A stretch of 64,000 bases of DNA from Pseudoduganella albidiflava (GTDB taxonomy: Bacteria; Pseudomonadota; Gammaproteobacteria; Burkholderiales; Burkholderiaceae_D). The notes beneath the pieces were generated by a model. It worked only from the letters and a program-made list of their open reading frames with translations, made no database searches and had not been told where the DNA came from. The translations under genes and the position numbers were made by a program. The stretch is from positions 4,154,001 to 4,218,000 of the forward strand of contig NZ_CP036401.1 of the NCBI RefSeq assembly GCF_004322755.1, read 5' to 3'. How positions within the stretch are numbered: the first letter of the stretch is position 1; each line of letters opens with the position of its first letter. Shown one piece after another: positions 7,490 to 15,762 of this stretch.

Positions 7490-10147
7490 TTGAACAAGAG
7501 CGAAATCGCAGGGGCCGGCATGGCCATGGAACCAGAGGGTGCCCGCACCGCAGGAGAAGGCCCGGCCGCAGCCCGAACCCTGCCGGCGCGCAAGCGCGTG
7601 GCCGCGGTAGTCGCGCTCGCCGTCGCGCAGTGGGCGTCGCCCGCACTGGCCCAGGAAGCCAGGGACGCCACGCAGGCTGCACCAGCCACGCAAACCGCAC
7701 AGGCATCGCAAGCCAGGCTGGCCACGGAAACCGAAGCCCAGCCCGATCCGAACCGGCTGCAGTCGGTGGTCGTCACGGCCAACAAGCGCGTTGAAAAACT
7801 CGAGAGCGTGCCGATGGCCATTTCCGTGCTGTCGGAGGAAACCCTGCAGCGCAATAACGTGCGCGAGATCGAAGATGTCGTCGCGCTCACGCCATCGCTG
7901 ACCCAGGCTTCCGGCACCACCGCCGCCAACAACGCGCTGTTCATGCGCGGCATCGGCACTGTGTCGGTCGGCATCGGCGTGGAATCGGACGTCTCGGTGA
8001 TCATCGACGATATCCCCATCGCCGTGCAGTTCCAGGCCTTCCGCGACCTGGCCGACGTGTCGCGCGTGGAAGTGCTGAAAGGCCCGCAGAGCACCCTCTT
8101 CGGCAAGTCGGCCGTGGCCGGCGCGATCAACATCGTCACCAAGCCGATCAGCGGGCCGGTCGTGTACCGGGGCAGCGCCTACTACACCAACGACCACGAA
8201 TGGCGCCTGGCCGCTTCGGTGGGCGGGCGGATGACGGACACCTTCGGCATGCGCATCGCCGTCAACAAGAGCGACATGCCGGGCAACTTCACCAACCTGA
8301 CCACCGGCGAGAAGGTCAATGGATCGTCCGGCAAGACCATGATGGCGAAGTTCACGTGGACGCCGATTCCGAACCTGGACATCGACTTCATGCCGCAATA
8401 TAACGAGCAGTCGAACACGCGCGGCGTCACCGCCGTGAACGCGTTCTACCGCACCACCGGCTCGGCCGCCAACGGCGACCTGGCGCGCGTGCCGGTCGAC
8501 CTGTCCACCGCCTACATGAACGGCAATCCGCAATTGCCGGCCACGCTGGTCCTGGCCGGCATCGATCCCACCAATCCGGACAACCGGTCGGTGCGGCGCG
8601 ACTTCCCCACCGGGATCAGTTCCCGCACCACCGGAACGGGCCTGAAGCTGTCGTACACCCTACCCAGCGACGCGGTGCTGATGTCGATCTCGTCCTGGCA
8701 GCGCTACAAGGCGAACGACTCGCGCGACCAGGACTTCACGGACGTGCCGACCATCGCCCGCCCCGGCGAGACCCGCTTCACCGTCGGCAACAGCCAGTTC
8801 GGCTCCTACGACATCCGCTCGAAGACCCAGGAATTGCGCCTCGTCTCGCCGGACGGCGGCGCCCTGCGCTACGTGGCCGGCCTGTGGTGGGCCCGCAACG
8901 AGATCGACCGCCACTTCATCCGCGGCTTCTGCGTGGCGCCGGTACGCTGCGCGGCCAACTCGCCATCGAGCCCCACCAACTACTACACCGACATCTACAA
9001 CGTGAACAAGGCCGTGTTCGGCCAGGGCACCTGGGACTTCGCGCCCACCTGGACCCTGGTCGCCGGCGTGCGCCGCAACCTCGAGGAATCCGGCTTCAAC
9101 TACGAGCGCAGCTTCTACACCGACCAGCTGGACCGTTCCACCTTCGTGCCCGGCCCGGTGGGCGTGGACGTGTTCAGCAGCAGCGGCAACGAGGACTGGG
9201 CCACCACCGGCAAGCTGAGCCTCCAGAAGCAGCTCAACGCCGACTGGATGGTGTACGCGATGACGGCCACCGGCCACAAGGGCAAGGCCTACGATGTGAC
9301 CAGCGGCCTGCGCGCATCGGCCGCCTTCCCGGTGGATCCGGAAACCAGCCGCACCTACGAGCTGGGCGCGAAGGCCAACCTGTTCAACAACCGCCTGTCG
9401 ATCGCCGCGACGGTCTACAAGACCGACTTCGAGCACTACCAGCAGAACACCTCGTTCGTGCTGCCGGACGACCCGACCATCTACACCCAGCTCCACTCGA
9501 TCCCGAAAATCCGCACCAAGGGTTTCGAGCTCGACGCCAACATGCTGCTGTCGGCGAACTGGTCGGTCAACGCCGCGCTGGCCTACACGCGGCCCAGCAT
9601 CGTCGACTGGAAGAACGGCCCCTGCTACCAGGACAACACCAATCCCGCGATCGGCGGCACGGGGCTGGGCGAAGGCGGTTCGCTGGGCGGCTGGAACCGC
9701 CAGTGCTTCCCGATCCGCGCCGGCGCCACCACCGGCATCCAGGACCTGTCCGGCGGCGTGTTCCCGGGCACGCCGAAGATCAAGGTCAATATCGGCAGCA
9801 ACTACGACATGCGCTTCACGTCGCTGCCGTTTCGCGCCTTCGTCAACGGCAATGTGCGCTACCAGGGGGATTACCAGACCAACATCAACAACGATCCGCG
9901 GTCGGTCAACGCCGGCTACACGATCGCCGACCTGGGCTTCGGCATCCGCGAAGCGGGCGACCGCTGGCGCCTGAGCTTCCGCGTCAACAACCTGTTCGAC
10001 CGGTTCTACATCCCCAACGCGAACGCCAGCGGGCCGAGCTTCCGGGCCGGGCCGACGTCCACGTCGCCGAACATCACGGTCGACAGCTGGGTGCCGCCGC
10101 GCGATGTGTTCCGCTACTTCAGCGCCAAGCTGGATGTGAAGTTCTGA
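7490..10147 (+). CDS. TonB-dependent outer-membrane receptor (carbohydrate-type)
   Basis: 885 residues. A long N-terminal signal region ends near ALAQ, followed by a TonB-box-like LQSVVVTA, a plug domain (VPMAISVLSEETLQ, RVEVLKGPQSTLFGKSAVAGAINIVT) and a 22-strand-type barrel ending in aromatic LDVKF. No ATG suits the start: TTG at 7490 has GGAGGAG six bases upstream, while the first in-frame ATG (7520) has no ribosome site. It imports a large nutrient using TonB energy. Its convergent neighbour is uronate dehydrogenase, and shared operator sequences suggest oligo-uronides, which is an inference. An iron chelate is the alternative. Confidence 0.88.
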   Translation: MNKSEIAGAGMAMEPEGARTAGEGPAAARTLPARKRVAAVVALAVAQWASPALAQEARDATQAAPATQTAQASQARLATETEAQPDPNRLQSVVVTANKRVEKLESVPMAISVLSEETLQRNNVREIEDVVALTPSLTQASGTTAANNALFMRGIGTVSVGIGVESDVSVIIDDIPIAVQFQAFRDLADVSRVEVLKGPQSTLFGKSAVAGAINIVTKPISGPVVYRGSAYYTNDHEWRLAASVGGRMTDTFGMRIAVNKSDMPGNFTNLTTGEKVNGSSGKTMMAKFTWTPIPNLDIDFMPQYNEQSNTRGVTAVNAFYRTTGSAANGDLARVPVDLSTAYMNGNPQLPATLVLAGIDPTNPDNRSVRRDFPTGISSRTTGTGLKLSYTLPSDAVLMSISSWQRYKANDSRDQDFTDVPTIARPGETRFTVGNSQFGSYDIRSKTQELRLVSPDGGALRYVAGLWWARNEIDRHFIRGFCVAPVRCAANSPSSPTNYYTDIYNVNKAVFGQGTWDFAPTWTLVAGVRRNLEESGFNYERSFYTDQLDRSTFVPGPVGVDVFSSSGNEDWATTGKLSLQKQLNADWMVYAMTATGHKGKAYDVTSGLRASAAFPVDPETSRTYELGAKANLFNNRLSIAATVYKTDFEHYQQNTSFVLPDDPTIYTQLHSIPKIRTKGFELDANMLLSANWSVNAALAYTRPSIVDWKNGPCYQDNTNPAIGGTGLGEGGSLGGWNRQCFPIRAGATTGIQDLSGGVFPGTPKIKVNIGSNYDMRFTSLPFRAFVNGNVRYQGDYQTNINNDPRSVNAGYTIADLGFGIREAGDRWRLSFRVNNLFDRFYIPNANASGPSFRAGPTSTSPNITVDSWVPPRDVFRYFSAKLDVKF

Positions 10148-10165
10148 CCGTTTCGCTCCGCGGCC

Positions 10166-10194
10166 GCGGCGCCGTCCCGCAAGGAGGGCGCCGC
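10166..10194. terminator. Possible bidirectional terminator hairpin
   Basis: GCGGCGCC (10166-10173) pairs with GGCGCCGC (10187-10194) between the convergent receptor and uronate dehydrogenase genes. There is no clear T tract on either side, so termination is only suggested by its position. Confidence 0.3.
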
Positions 10195-10233
10195 AAAGCG
10201 GGACGTCAATGCAGCGACGTCACCGCGGCGGGG

Positions 10234-11058
10234 TCAATCCTTGTAGATCGGCCCGGCCAGCACGAACGGGCCGCCCTGGAACGTGGCGGCGATGTCGTCC
10301 GCCGGCGGCCAGGCGCCGGCTTGCGGGAAGCGTTCGGCATAGGGCCGCGAGCTGTGCTTCGGCACGAATCCCAGGTGCGCGGCCTGCCGGTTGTCCCACC
10401 AGCGCACGGTGTTGTCGGACACGCCGAACGTGATCGTGTGGCCGACGCGGGGCGTGAACAGCGCGCAGCGCACCAGCTCCACCAGGTCGTCGTGGGCCAG
10501 GAAGGTGACCATCATGCGCGCGTTGCGCGGTTCCTCGAACGAGGAGCCGATGCGCAGGCAGACGGTCTCGATGCCGAAACGGTCGTAGTAGTAGCGCGAC
10601 AGGGCTTCGCCGAAGCACTTCGACACGCCATACAGGCAGTCGGGGCGCAGCGGCGCGCTGGCGTCGACCACCTCGGTGGTGGGATAGAAGCCGACCACGT
10701 GGCTGGAGCTGGCGTAGATGACGCGCTTGATGCCCTGCTTGTGGACCGCTTCGTACAGGTTGTGCAGGCCGACGATATTGGCCTGCACGATCTTGCTGGC
10801 CTCTTCTTCCACGGACACGCCGCCGAAGTGAAGCACGGCGTCCACGCCGTCGAGCAGCGCCAGCACGGCGTCGCGGTCGGCCAGGTCGCAGCGCACGACT
10901 TCCTCGCCGGCCTGCGCGGCGGGGATATCGCGCACGTCGCTGACGCGGATCACCTCCGCCCACGGCTTGATGCGCTCGCGCAGCAGGGTGCCGAGGCCGC
11001 CGCCGGCACCGGTCAGCAGCAGGCGTTGGAAGGGTTTCGGGGAGGGTTCGTGGCTCAT
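10234..11058 (-). CDS. udh: Uronate dehydrogenase (NAD-dependent)
   Basis: 274 residues, a short extended SDR / epimerase-type protein. It has the nucleotide-binding TGAGGGLG motif near residue 17, the catalytic YGVSK (Tyr-X3-Lys) near residue 144, and the segment IGSSFEEPRNARMMVTFLAHDD, which is typical of uronate dehydrogenases. It oxidises galacturonate or glucuronate to the aldarolactone, the first step of the oxidative uronate route. Start ATG 11058; it has its own promoter with an operator-like palindrome just downstream of the transcription start. It is divergent from a lyase-like gene, consistent with polyuronide degradation. The rest of the aldarate pathway is not here. Confidence 0.87.
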   Translation of the reverse strand: MSHEPSPKPFQRLLLTGAGGGLGTLLRERIKPWAEVIRVSDVRDIPAAQAGEEVVRCDLADRDAVLALLDGVDAVLHFGGVSVEEEASKIVQANIVGLHNLYEAVHKQGIKRVIYASSSHVVGFYPTTEVVDASAPLRPDCLYGVSKCFGEALSRYYYDRFGIETVCLRIGSSFEEPRNARMMVTFLAHDDLVELVRCALFTPRVGHTITFGVSDNTVRWWDNRQAAHLGFVPKHSSRPYAERFPQAGAWPPADDIAATFQGGPFVLAGPIYKD

Positions 11059-11077
11059 GGGTTGGCTCCGTGGTGAG

Positions 11078-11091
11078 GGAAAACGTTTAAC
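11078..11091. promoter_or_regulatory. Putative operator before udh (GGAAAACGTTTAAC)
   Basis: GGAAAACGTTTAAC with the palindromic centre AAACGTTT. It begins about 6 bp downstream of the predicted udh transcription start, a repressor-like position. The nearly identical GAAAACGTTTAAC lies before the divergent lyase gene. Confidence 0.6.
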
Positions 11092-11103
11092 TTAATTCCG
11101 CCG

Positions 11104-11131
11104 AGTATAACTGAAGCGTGTAGCGGGTCAA
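11104..11131 (-). promoter_or_regulatory. Predicted promoter of udh
   Basis: On the minus strand, TTGACC (11126-11131) and TATACT (11104-11109) are separated by 16 bp. The predicted start of transcription is near 11097, immediately upstream of the operator. Confidence 0.6.
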
Positions 11132-11197
11132 TGGTGTCAAGTAGCCAATGCACTACCCCGCGGCGTAAAAGCCAGCACATCCTATGCGCATGCGTTC

Positions 11198-11261
11198 ACC
11201 CCAGCGGCGAAAGGCTGGAGTCAGACCCGGCGGGTCTGACCCCGGCATTTGCACTTGGGGT
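11198..11261 (+). repeat. Palindromic intergenic repeat, copy B
   Basis: The same element as copies A, C and D, framed by ACCCC and TTGGGGT, with the core at 11217-11243. One arm base has changed (GGAGTCAGACCC), leaving a single mismatch. It sits between the divergent udh and lyase promoters. Confidence 0.85.
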
Positions 11262-11293
11262 GGGCCTATCCAGCGGCACTGGTAGCAGACGTA

Positions 11294-11339
11294 TTTACTT
11301 TGGCAGCCCGATACCCTATATTTTTAGAAAACGTTTAAC
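11294..11339 (+). promoter_or_regulatory. Promoter with overlapping operator for the secreted lyase-like gene
   Basis: TTTACT (11294-11299), 17 bp, then TATATT (11317-11322). The operator GAAAACGTTTAAC (11327-11339) covers the predicted transcription start near 11329. A repressor bound here would block the promoter directly. Confidence 0.55.
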
Positions 11340-11353
11340 AAAATGGAGACACG

Positions 11354-13180
11354 ATGCGCCTTGCTTTCCCCCTGCTGGCCGCCGCGAGCCTGCTCGCCGC
11401 GCCCGCCTTCGCCCAGCAACCGCTGCAGCACAGCGTCGCGAAGGCCTACCCGCAACTTGAAACGCTGTTCCAGAAACTGGTCAAGGAACGGGAGAGCATC
11501 ACCATCGATGGCCAGGCGGCCCTGAAAAGCAAGGACAAGTTCTTGCCCGGCAAGATCGCCACCGGCCTGGCCGACCTGCTGGTCCACCTCGACCCAGCCG
11601 ATCCGCGCCTGCCCGGCATGCTGCGCGACTATGCAGGACTGGCCGACCTGACGATCGGCATGGAAAACGAGACCTGGGGCATCTACTACTACATCGGCGC
11701 GCTGTACCGCCTGAAGCAGGCCGGCCTGCTGGAGCGCGCCGTGCGCCCCGCCACGCTGGCGAAACTGCGCGAGCGCCTCGACTGGCGCACCTTCGTCCGC
11801 CAGCCCGGCTTCGAGCTGATCGACCTGCCGACCAATTACTACGGGGTGGCCTTCAGCATCGCCCGCCTGCGCATGCTGATGGGCTGGGAAGACCAGGGCG
11901 CCAGCGACGTCCTGCTCGACAAGATGCTCAGGCACTATGCCGCCTACTCCGGCGAGTATGGCTTCAGCGACGAGACCGACGGCCAGGGCCGCTTCGACCG
12001 CTACAGCATCCTCCTGAGCGCCGAGATCTGCGAACGCTTCATCGAAACGGGCATGACGGTGACGCCGGAACTGAAGGCGCTGCTGCGCAAGTCGGCCGAG
12101 GTGGCCCTGAACAGCGCCACCGCGAACGGCAGCGGCTTCACCATGGGCCGCAGCCTGGGGCCCTATGGCGAGACCGCCATGCTGGAGATCCTGTCCACCG
12201 CGGCCTACCTTGGCGTCCTGAGCCCCGAGGAAAAGGAGTACGCCTATGCCTACTCGTCACGCATCGCCGGGCGCTACATGGATTTCTGGTACGACCCGGG
12301 CATCGGCTCCGTCGACCTGTGGAACCAGGGGCGGCGCACCGACACGTACCGCGGCAAGCACCGCATCCTGGGCGAAAACTTCTCGCTGCTGCACCAGCTG
12401 ATCGCCACCAGCGAGATGTGGGACCGCGCCGGCATGAAGGGCGTGGCGCCGCGCAAGGATCTCGCGGAATGGCTCGAGCGCACGCGCCCGAAGTTCAGCC
12501 TCACCCGTTTCGCGCGCGGCGAGTACGACCGCGCACTGGCCATCTGGCGCGACAGCGGGCATGTCTTCAGCCTGTCGCTGATCAATGGCGGCCAGGGCCA
12601 GCATGCCAACAGCCCGTATTATCCCCTGCCCTTCGCCGACAATGTCGTGGCCGGTATCGCCGACAGCGGCTACGCGCATCCGCAACTGCTGCCCAAGTTC
12701 ACGCTGGCGGACGGCAGCGAGCTGATGGCCACAGCGTTCATGAAGGATATCCAGAGCAGCGCGCGGGGCGCCGGCCATGCCGTGACGTACCGGCAGGACG
12801 AGCTGACCCGCCTCGGCAAGAACCTGCCGCAGAAGGATGCCCGCCTCCGCGTCGAAACCGAATACACGCTGCAGCCCGGTGCGATCACCCGTACCGACCG
12901 CTTCATCCCGGCGGCACCGCTCGACGTGGCCGATCTCAGCCTGGAGTTCGCGTCGTTTTCGGCCGGCGCCGCGCAGGAAGGCGGCACGGTGCGCTTCAAG
13001 GAGGGCGCCGTGCATGCCTTCGAAGTGCGCGGCCCCGCTAACTGCACCGTGCAGCCGGCGGGCGACAGCGCGCTGTACCGCGCCCCGTACGGCCCGATGA
13101 AATCGGTGGTGCGGTGCCGCAGCGGCGCCTTCGCCATGCGCGAACCGCTGGTGGTCAGCTGGACCATCCGGTACCGGTAG
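11354..13180 (+). CDS. Secreted polysaccharide-lyase-like protein (alpha/alpha-barrel type)
   Basis: 608 residues with a clear signal peptide (LLAAASLLAAPAFAQ). The mature N-terminal two thirds is helical with repeated aromatic motifs (NETWGIYYYIGALYR, NYYGVAFSIARLR, DFWYDPGIGSVDLW, RILGENFSLLHQL), the look of an (alpha/alpha) toroid of polyuronide lyases. The last third is beta-rich, as in lyases with a trailing beta-sandwich. I could not assign a CAZy family. Being divergent from uronate dehydrogenase and sharing its operator, it is inferred to release uronates from a polyuronide in the periplasm. Start ATG 11354; it overlaps nothing and ends convergent with the PepSY gene. Confidence 0.65.
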   Translation: MRLAFPLLAAASLLAAPAFAQQPLQHSVAKAYPQLETLFQKLVKERESITIDGQAALKSKDKFLPGKIATGLADLLVHLDPADPRLPGMLRDYAGLADLTIGMENETWGIYYYIGALYRLKQAGLLERAVRPATLAKLRERLDWRTFVRQPGFELIDLPTNYYGVAFSIARLRMLMGWEDQGASDVLLDKMLRHYAAYSGEYGFSDETDGQGRFDRYSILLSAEICERFIETGMTVTPELKALLRKSAEVALNSATANGSGFTMGRSLGPYGETAMLEILSTAAYLGVLSPEEKEYAYAYSSRIAGRYMDFWYDPGIGSVDLWNQGRRTDTYRGKHRILGENFSLLHQLIATSEMWDRAGMKGVAPRKDLAEWLERTRPKFSLTRFARGEYDRALAIWRDSGHVFSLSLINGGQGQHANSPYYPLPFADNVVAGIADSGYAHPQLLPKFTLADGSELMATAFMKDIQSSARGAGHAVTYRQDELTRLGKNLPQKDARLRVETEYTLQPGAITRTDRFIPAAPLDVADLSLEFASFSAGAAQEGGTVRFKEGAVHAFEVRGPANCTVQPAGDSALYRAPYGPMKSVVRCRSGAFAMREPLVVSWTIRYR

Positions 13181-13187
13181 GCGAACG

Positions 13188-13212
13188 AAAAGATGGCCGT
13201 CAGGCGGCCATC
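13188..13212 (-). terminator. Rho-independent terminator of the PepSY operon
   Basis: On the minus strand, an 8-bp stem GATGGCCG / CGGCCATC with a 5-nt loop is followed by TTTT (13188-13191). It overlaps the last codons of the PepSY gene. The plus-strand gene ending at 13180 lies on the far side and gets no T tract. Confidence 0.6.
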
Positions 13213-14825
13213 CCGGGCCGGGACGCTGCCCAGACGCTGTCGCTGCGGCCCGCCGCAACCCTGCGGCCGGTACGCCGCGCCATCGCCGCGAACGCCAGCG
13301 CGCCGGCACCGGCCACCAGGTCGACGGCCAGCGTTGCCGTGTCGGCGGACACCCACCAGGTTCCCGGTACGAGCCAGGCGGCCAGCGACAGCGCGGGGAT
13401 GAGCGCAGTGGCGATGGCGGCGCCCCAAAGCAGGTGCACACCGGCGCGCGCCGCGCCCGCCACGAACGACCATGCCACCGCGCCCAGGAACACCGTGTAG
13501 TAGACCAAGCGGTGCCATTCGCCCGGATCGGCGACGACGCCATGCAAGCCCTTGGCCGCGGCGATCGCCAGCGACACGGCGCAGATGCAGCCCAGGCAGA
13601 CGCCGACCGTGGCCGCCGCCATCCACCGGGTGGCGCGGCGCTGCTCGACGGGGCCATGGCCGGCCCGCTCGCTGCGCCGCCGGCTTTCGACCCACAGCAG
13701 GTTCCCCGTGTAGAACAGGAAGGCGCCGGCCAGGCCCAGTACGAAATACGCCCACGCCACCGATGGCCCGCCGAAGCTGGCGAAGTGCAGCGCGAAGAAA
13801 CTGGTCAGCGTGGCCGCCGATCCCGGTTGCAGCCCAGGGGTGTAGTCGGTGCCGCCGATTTTGCCCGTGTACGGGTCCATCAGGATGAAACCGCCCTCCG
13901 GCGTGCGGGCGATATCGGTGGGCGCGCGCCCCCACACGCGCACGTTCGCGCCGGACTTGCCGACCCGCGCATAGTGCAGCGCGACGGGCTCGAAGCCGGG
14001 TGCCGCGGCACGGGCGCGCGCCACCAGTTCCGCGGGCGCCAGCAGACTGGCCGGATCCGGCGCCACGCGCGGCGGCTTCGGTGTGCCCGCGCGCCACAGC
14101 GCGTCGATCTTGCCGTCGTACAGGGCAGCATCCTGCGCGGCATACAGCCCGTCGTGGAAAGCAAACACGGTGGCCGTGAGCGCCATGATCACGTGGAACG
14201 GCAAGCTGACGATGCCGATCACGTTGTGCGCATCGAGCCACATGCGCTTCAGGTTGCGGCCCAGCCGCAGCGCAAAGAAATCCTTGGCCAGGGTGGGCAG
14301 CAGCACTACCACGCCGGAGATCAGCGCCAGCGCATACAGCGCGGCCACCACGCCCATCACCCAGCGGTTCGGATCGGTGTCGTACGGCAGGCCGACCACG
14401 CGGTGCAGTACGTCGAGGAATTCGGCCAGCTTTGCCGGCCGCTGTTCCGCTACCCGGACACTGCCGTCGGGTGCCAGCGTGGCGCTGAAATGGCGGTCGT
14501 TGCCGCGGTCGTGGTCGTCCTCGCTGCCGTCGGATTCATCCCAGCTCAGGCGCATGCCGCCGGCCCCGTTGCCTTCGGCGACCAGGTCGAGCCGGAAGCG
14601 GTCCGCGATGGCCGGCCGTACCGCCAGCGTGGCGGCGATCAGCGCCGGCGCGTCCCCCAGCGGCACGGTTGCTCCATGGGCGCCCGGCGGCGTGGCCCAG
14701 CGCGACAGCGGCTCCTTGAAGACCGTCAGCGCGCCGGCATAGAAGGCGATGAACAGCGCCATGCCGGCCACGATGCCGGTCCAGGTATGCAGGGATTTGT
14801 AGGTGCGGATCAGTTCACTGCGCAT
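13200..14825 (-). CDS. PepSY-associated transmembrane protein
   Basis: 541 residues. The opening segment RTYKSLHTWTGIVAGMALFIAFYAGALTVF is the first helix of the PepSY_TM family. A large periplasmic part with PepSY-like segments follows (for example TGKIGGTDYTPGLQPG), then several further helices, with four more toward the C-terminus. Proteins of this type accompany siderophore receptors and are thought to reduce or handle iron-siderophore complexes at the inner membrane. It is the last gene of a three-gene operon behind a Fur box. The exact biochemical role is not established in the family. Confidence 0.85.
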   Translation of the reverse strand: MRSELIRTYKSLHTWTGIVAGMALFIAFYAGALTVFKEPLSRWATPPGAHGATVPLGDAPALIAATLAVRPAIADRFRLDLVAEGNGAGGMRLSWDESDGSEDDHDRGNDRHFSATLAPDGSVRVAEQRPAKLAEFLDVLHRVVGLPYDTDPNRWVMGVVAALYALALISGVVVLLPTLAKDFFALRLGRNLKRMWLDAHNVIGIVSLPFHVIMALTATVFAFHDGLYAAQDAALYDGKIDALWRAGTPKPPRVAPDPASLLAPAELVARARAAAPGFEPVALHYARVGKSGANVRVWGRAPTDIARTPEGGFILMDPYTGKIGGTDYTPGLQPGSAATLTSFFALHFASFGGPSVAWAYFVLGLAGAFLFYTGNLLWVESRRRSERAGHGPVEQRRATRWMAAATVGVCLGCICAVSLAIAAAKGLHGVVADPGEWHRLVYYTVFLGAVAWSFVAGAARAGVHLLWGAAIATALIPALSLAAWLVPGTWWVSADTATLAVDLVAGAGALAFAAMARRTGRRVAAGRSDSVWAASRPGMAA

Positions 14826-14829
14826 GGCG

Positions 14830-15111
14830 TCACGGTCGGGTCAGAGAGTACAGCAGGATGCCCAGCAGCGACGCGCCGCCGAGCCAGGCCCACGCATGCC
14901 GGCCGGTGGGGAAGAAATACACGCCGCCGGCCACGCCGAGCCATACCGGCGGCATCAGCCACATCGCCAGCTGGGTGCGCGTCGGCGGCGCGATGGACTG
15001 ACCCAGCCGCACGAACAGCGCGCTGGCCAGCAGCGCCAGCACGAAGCCGCAGGCGATGCCGGCCAGGGTCTGCGCCCACCACGTGGCGGGCGTCCGCTCG
15101 CGCGCGCTCAT
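14830..15111 (-). CDS. Small membrane protein, DUF3649-like
   Basis: 93 residues with three hydrophobic segments (TLAGIACGFVLALLASALFV, LAMWLMPPVWLGVAGGVYFF, and a C-terminal helix). In many proteobacteria a PepSY protein is preceded by a DUF3649 and a DUF3325 protein, and size and position fit DUF3649 here. The assignment rests more on context than on a strong motif. Its ATG overlaps the stop of the upstream gene (ATGA) and the PepSY gene starts 4 bp after it, so the three are co-translated. Confidence 0.65.
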   Translation of the reverse strand: MSARERTPATWWAQTLAGIACGFVLALLASALFVRLGQSIAPPTRTQLAMWLMPPVWLGVAGGVYFFPTGRHAWAWLGGASLLGILLYSLTRP

Positions 15112-15371
15112 GGCCGCGCGCGCCGCCAGGCGCCCAGGTACGGCCACGCGACAAACAGCAGCATGGTCCATGTGCAGAACAGGAACACGGCAGCCAGCGG
15201 GCGCCAGGCCTGCAGCATGGCCGCCAGGGCCGCCAGCAGCGCCAGCGATCCCGCCACGCGCGCCGGGCGGGCCGGCAAGGGCCGGGCAAGCCAGCTCTGG
15301 TGCGGCGACGCGAGGTAGATGGCCAGCGTGCCCGCGCAGAGCAGCATGAAGCCGATGACGGCGGCGGTCAC
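15108..15371 (-). CDS. Small membrane protein, DUF3325-like
   Basis: 87 residues, three hydrophobic helices with a short basic loop containing SPHQSWLARPLPARP, typical of DUF3325 proteins of iron-uptake loci. The start is GTG 15371; there is no ATG before residue 9 and the ribosome site is weak. It is the first gene of the Fur-controlled operon and ends in ATGA overlap with the DUF3649-like gene. Function unknown beyond association with iron acquisition. Confidence 0.7.
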   Translation of the reverse strand: MTAAVIGFMLLCAGTLAIYLASPHQSWLARPLPARPARVAGSLALLAALAAMLQAWRPLAAVFLFCTWTMLLFVAWPYLGAWRRARP

Positions 15372-15440
15372 GGGGCCACCCGTGCGACGGAATGTGACAC
15401 TGTTGAATCGTGAACCATGCGTGCAATCCCAATTAAACGC

Positions 15441-15460
15441 AAATCGTTCTCATTATCATT
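15441..15460 (-). promoter_or_regulatory. Fur box upstream of the DUF3325/DUF3649/PepSY operon
   Basis: Read on the minus strand, the site is GATAATGAGAACGATT with flanking A/T, a close match to the Fur consensus GATAATGATAATCATTATC. It lies 70-89 bp before the first gene, in a locally AT-rich stretch suitable for the promoter, so the operon should be induced under iron limitation. Confidence 0.75.
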
Positions 15461-15584
15461 CAATTATATGGGTGTTTTGGCAAGAATGACAGGGGGTGTT
15501 CTTGGCATGGCCGCGCCTGAGCCTGCGCCGTGGGTGACGCCGTCAAGTTAAGCATTACCCGACACATTGAAAGCGCATGCATAC

Positions 15585-15648
15585 ACCCCAACGGCGAACG
15601 GCTGGGGTCAGACCCGGCGGGTCTGACCCCGGACTCTGCACTTGGGGT
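15585..15648 (+). repeat. Palindromic intergenic repeat, copy C
   Basis: Core at 15604-15630 with perfect GGGGTCAGACCC / GGGTCTGACCCC arms. The preceding 44 bp (from GTCAAGTTAAGC at 15542) are also nearly identical to the sequence before copy D at 26485, so the full unit is about 106 bp. No gene is seen in the rest of the 15372-15762 gap. Confidence 0.88.
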
Positions 15649-15762
15649 AAGCACGCGCTGATGGGATGCCAGCGCGCCCGAAGCGAGTGGCACTCGGCAT
15701 GCTTTCATGTCACTCGACGGCCGGCCGCGTCCACTAGCTTGCCGGGATGGACGGCACCAGCC

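Noticed and set aside
8884..11076. A long frame spanning the receptor end and udh
   Set aside because: It runs out of frame through the TonB receptor and antisense through udh; the product is low-complexity.
15460..15708. An 82-codon minus-strand frame over repeat copy C
   Set aside because: It translates the palindromic repeat (SGVRPAGSDP-type peptide) and the Fur-box region; similar peptides arise at the other copies.
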